From NCBI GenBank assembly GCA_030151505.1, contig JASLDQ010000170.1:1-6525 (forward strand): a stretch of 6,525 bases of DNA, read 5' to 3'. The notes under the pieces were generated by a model that worked only from the letters and a program-made list of their open reading frames with translations, had not been told where the DNA came from and ran no database searches. Positions 5,016-6,525 of the stretch are shown one piece after another; within the stretch, counting starts at the first letter, position 1; each line of letters opens with the position of its first letter. This DNA is from Chromobacteriaceae bacterium (GTDB lineage: Bacteria > Pseudomonadota > Gammaproteobacteria > Burkholderiales > Aquaspirillaceae). The position numbers were made by a program, and so were the translations under genes.

Positions 5016-5645
5016 TCAGGCGTCCGGTGGCAGCACCCGCTCTTTTTTGGCACGGCGGCGCCACCACAGGATGCCCAGCCCCAGCGCCAGAATACCGATG
5101 ATGGTAAGCACGCCGTTTTGGCCGCGATGGACCATGGTCAGCAGCCACTCGCGATTGTAGGCGCCGAAGTAGCCCAGATAGACCCAGAGCGGCACGCTGA
5201 TCAGCGCGGCGAAGCCGTCCAGCACCAGAAAACGCCAGAACGAGATGCGGCGGCTCATGCCGGCGGTCAGGAAGATCGGCGTGCGCAGACCGGGCAGGAA
5301 GCGGGCGACGAACAGGACCCAGTTGCCGTAACGCGCGAATTTTTCCTGCACCGCGCGGAATCGCGCCGGAGTGAGGATGCGCCGTACCAGCCTTATCCGT
5401 CTCACCTTGGGGCCGTAGAGGCGGCCGATCATGAACATGATCGAGTCGCCGGCCAGCACCCCCGCCATGCCGACGACGAACATGGTGTGTTCGTTGGCGT
5501 AGCCAAGGCCCGAGATGATCCCGCCGGCCACCAGGGTCACATCCTCCGGAATCGGAATGCCGAATCCGCAGAACAGCAGCACGAAGAAAACCGCGAAATA
5601 ACCGTAGCCGGTAAAGAAATCAATCAGCGTCTGTAGAATATCCAT
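5016..5645 (-). CDS. DedA-family inner membrane protein
   Basis: A 209-residue polytopic membrane protein of the DedA/VTT (SNARE-associated) family. Members support membrane homeostasis, and some act as undecaprenyl-phosphate or phospholipid flippases; the substrate of this one is unknown. Family marks in order: an N-terminal hydrophobic stretch (14-30), GFGIPIPEDVTLVAGG (27-42) with acidic Glu34-Asp35, GVLAGDSIMFMIGRLYG (62-78) with Asp67 and Arg75, and ARFLPGLRTP (114-123). That last segment holds the essential-type pair Arg115 and Arg121 with the same 6-residue spacing as Arg130/Arg136 of E. coli YqjA. Further helices lie at about 136-160 and 176-195, and the C-terminus is basic (WWRRRAKKER). 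No Shine-Dalgarno is visible before the ATG at 5645 (CTCCCGCCTAG), but the start gives the normal N-terminus. It is divergent from alr and convergent with FKBP. Confidence 0.95.
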   Translation of the reverse strand: MDILQTLIDFFTGYGYFAVFFVLLFCGFGIPIPEDVTLVAGGIISGLGYANEHTMFVVGMAGVLAGDSIMFMIGRLYGPKVRRIRLVRRILTPARFRAVQEKFARYGNWVLFVARFLPGLRTPIFLTAGMSRRISFWRFLVLDGFAALISVPLWVYLGYFGAYNREWLLTMVHRGQNGVLTIIGILALGLGILWWRRRAKKERVLPPDA

Positions 5646-5703
5646 CTAGGCGGGAGAGCAACGGTGAGCGCGGAATGAAGATTGCGTGGTTGGTCGGAAA
5701 CGG

Positions 5704-5732
5704 TTCGCACTGCTATATCAGCGGTTTATAAT
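5704..5732 (+). promoter_or_regulatory. Sigma70-type promoter upstream of alr
   Basis: A perfect TATAAT at 5727-5732 is preceded at exactly 17 bp by TTCGCA (4 of 6 to TTGACA) at 5704-5709. Transcription would begin at about 5738-5740, some 100 nt before the alr start and only a few bases before the ATG at 5745. It is the best promoter match in the window. Confidence 0.65.
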
Positions 5733-5744
5733 ATCACACCTGTC

Positions 5745-5843
5745 ATGAGCCGCCCCGGTTCATACGCGTTGCCCTCGGACGGCAAAACCATGACGGATTC
5801 TGATCGCCCAACCTTAACTGCAACTTCCGGTTCCCCATCATGA
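5745..5843 (+). CDS. Possible 32-codon upstream frame overlapping the alr start
   Basis: A short open frame (MSRPGSYALPSDGK at its start, PTLTATSGSPS at its end) begins 5-7 nt after the predicted transcription start, so it would be translated from a nearly leaderless message. Its TGA overlaps the alr ATG in an ATGA junction, the form used for coupled translation. A second in-frame ATG is at 5790. There is no strong Shine-Dalgarno and no resemblance to a known peptide, and nothing like a run of attenuator codons. It could be a chance frame; support rests on its placement between promoter and alr. Confidence 0.3.
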   Translation: MSRPGSYALPSDGKTMTDSDRPTLTATSGSPS

Positions 5844-6525
5844 CACGCCCCATCCAGGCGGTGATCGATCTCGACGCCATCCGGCACAATTACCGGCTCG
5901 CCAAGTCCCTCGCCCCCCACAGTTTCGCCTTTGCCGTCATCAAGGCCGACGCCTACGGCCACGGCTACCTCCGCACAGCACAGGCGCTGGCTGACAGCGC
6001 CGACGGCTTCGCCCTGATCAATATCGAGAATGCGCTGGCGCTCCGCGCCGCCGGCATCACCGCCCCCATCCTGCTGCTGGAAGGCTGCTTCGACCGCGAG
6101 GACATGCGGGTCGCCGCCCATAAGCAGCTGTGGGTACCGCTGCATTCGGCCTTCCAGCTCGACTGGCTCGAGACGCTCGAGCTGCCAGCGCCGCTGAACG
6201 TGCTGGTCAAGATCAACACCGGAATGAACCGCCTCGGCTTCGCGCCGGACGATGCCGCCGCCGTGCTGGCGCGGCTCTCGCGCCTGCCGCACGTCCGGGT
6301 GCGCGCGCTGATGACCCACTTCGCCACCGCCGACGGCCCGGAAGGCATCGCCGCGCCACTGCAGCGCTTCTCCGCTGCCAATGCCGCGCTCGGCTTGCCC
6401 GCCTGCATTGCCAACTCCGCCGCCATCCTGCGCTTTGCCGACACCCGGCTCGACTACGTCCGGCCCGGCATCATGCTGTACGGTTCCAGCCCCTTCGCCG
6501 ACCAGACCGCGACCGCGCTCGGCCT
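5840..6525 (+). CDS. alr: Alanine racemase, 5' part (3' end outside window)
   Basis: Pyridoxal-phosphate enzyme that interconverts L- and D-alanine, supplying D-Ala for peptidoglycan in the cytoplasm. The visible 228 codons cover the TIM barrel of a fold-type III racemase. PLP binds Lys35 in AVIKADAYGHG. Other active-site residues match the Geobacillus enzyme in order: Tyr39, Arg131 (NTGMNRLG), His160 (MTHFATAD), Asn192-Ser193 (ANSAA), and Arg208, Gly210 and Ile211 (VRPGIMLYG). The C-terminal domain with the second catalytic tyrosine lies past the window end. The start at 5840 gives the standard N-terminus (RPIQAVIDLDAIRHNYR); an in-frame TGA at 5801 rules out a longer form with ATG. No Shine-Dalgarno is evident before it (TTCCGGTTCCCCATC). 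It is divergent from the DedA gene. The symbol alr rather than dadX is a choice, since no dadA is visible beside it. Confidence 0.96.
   Translation, partial: MTRPIQAVIDLDAIRHNYRLAKSLAPHSFAFAVIKADAYGHGYLRTAQALADSADGFALINIENALALRAAGITAPILLLEGCFDREDMRVAAHKQLWVPLHSAFQLDWLETLELPAPLNVLVKINTGMNRLGFAPDDAAAVLARLSRLPHVRVRALMTHFATADGPEGIAAPLQRFSAANAALGLPACIANSAAILRFADTRLDYVRPGIMLYGSSPFADQTATALG

Noticed and set aside
5726..6319. Minus-strand open frame of 197 codons opposite alr
   Set aside because: It lies antisense to alr, whose whole active-site series is intact. No family resemblance.
1..6525. Mobile elements, CRISPR, tRNA or rRNA genes
   Set aside because: No transposase, terminal repeats, regular spacer-repeat pattern or tRNA-like cloverleaf was seen in reading both strands; base composition looks even across genes.

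Overview
The window is about 6.5 kb of GC-rich chromosomal DNA from what looks like a betaproteobacterium, probably of the order Neisseriales (Chromobacterium-like). The evidence is the short cytoplasmic FKBP of neisserial type, a DUF1841 gene and a Cache-type chemoreceptor. The order is an inference; only the gene content is seen. No insertion sequence, phage gene, tRNA, rRNA or CRISPR array is visible, and no stretch without a gene exceeds about 230 bases.

Layout from left to right: the 3' part of a methyl-accepting chemotaxis receptor (+); a thioredoxin-peroxidase-like glutathione peroxidase (-), convergent with it across a hairpin terminator; a DUF1841 gene (+), divergent from the peroxidase across only 60 bp; a MerR-type regulator with a cobalamin-binding module of CarH/LitR type (-); a DUF2189 membrane protein (-); an FKBP prolyl isomerase (+), divergent from DUF2189 across 225 bp; a DedA-family membrane protein (-), convergent with FKBP across a bidirectional terminator; and the 5' two thirds of alanine racemase alr (+), cut by the window end. 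Orientation changes at every junction except merR/DUF2189, so most of these genes are probably transcribed alone.

The window is mostly housekeeping and stress functions rather than an accessory island. The most interesting points are as follows. (1) The B12-type MerR keeps the W-x9-E-H cap motif and the E-x-H-x-x-G lower-ligand motif, but has Met where the light-state upper histidine of CarH would sit; a 10-bp direct repeat lies at its possible promoter. (2) The leader of DUF2189 is predicted to hold a perfect cUUCGg-capped hairpin and a second perfect hairpin. (3) A perfect inverted repeat lies between DUF2189 and FKBP. (4) A 32-codon open frame follows a consensus -10 box and overlaps the alr start by ATGA, where alr itself lacks a clear Shine-Dalgarno. 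(5) DUF1841 carries a regular set of i/i+4 His/Glu pairs. No complete undescribed multi-gene system can be claimed from the sequence alone.
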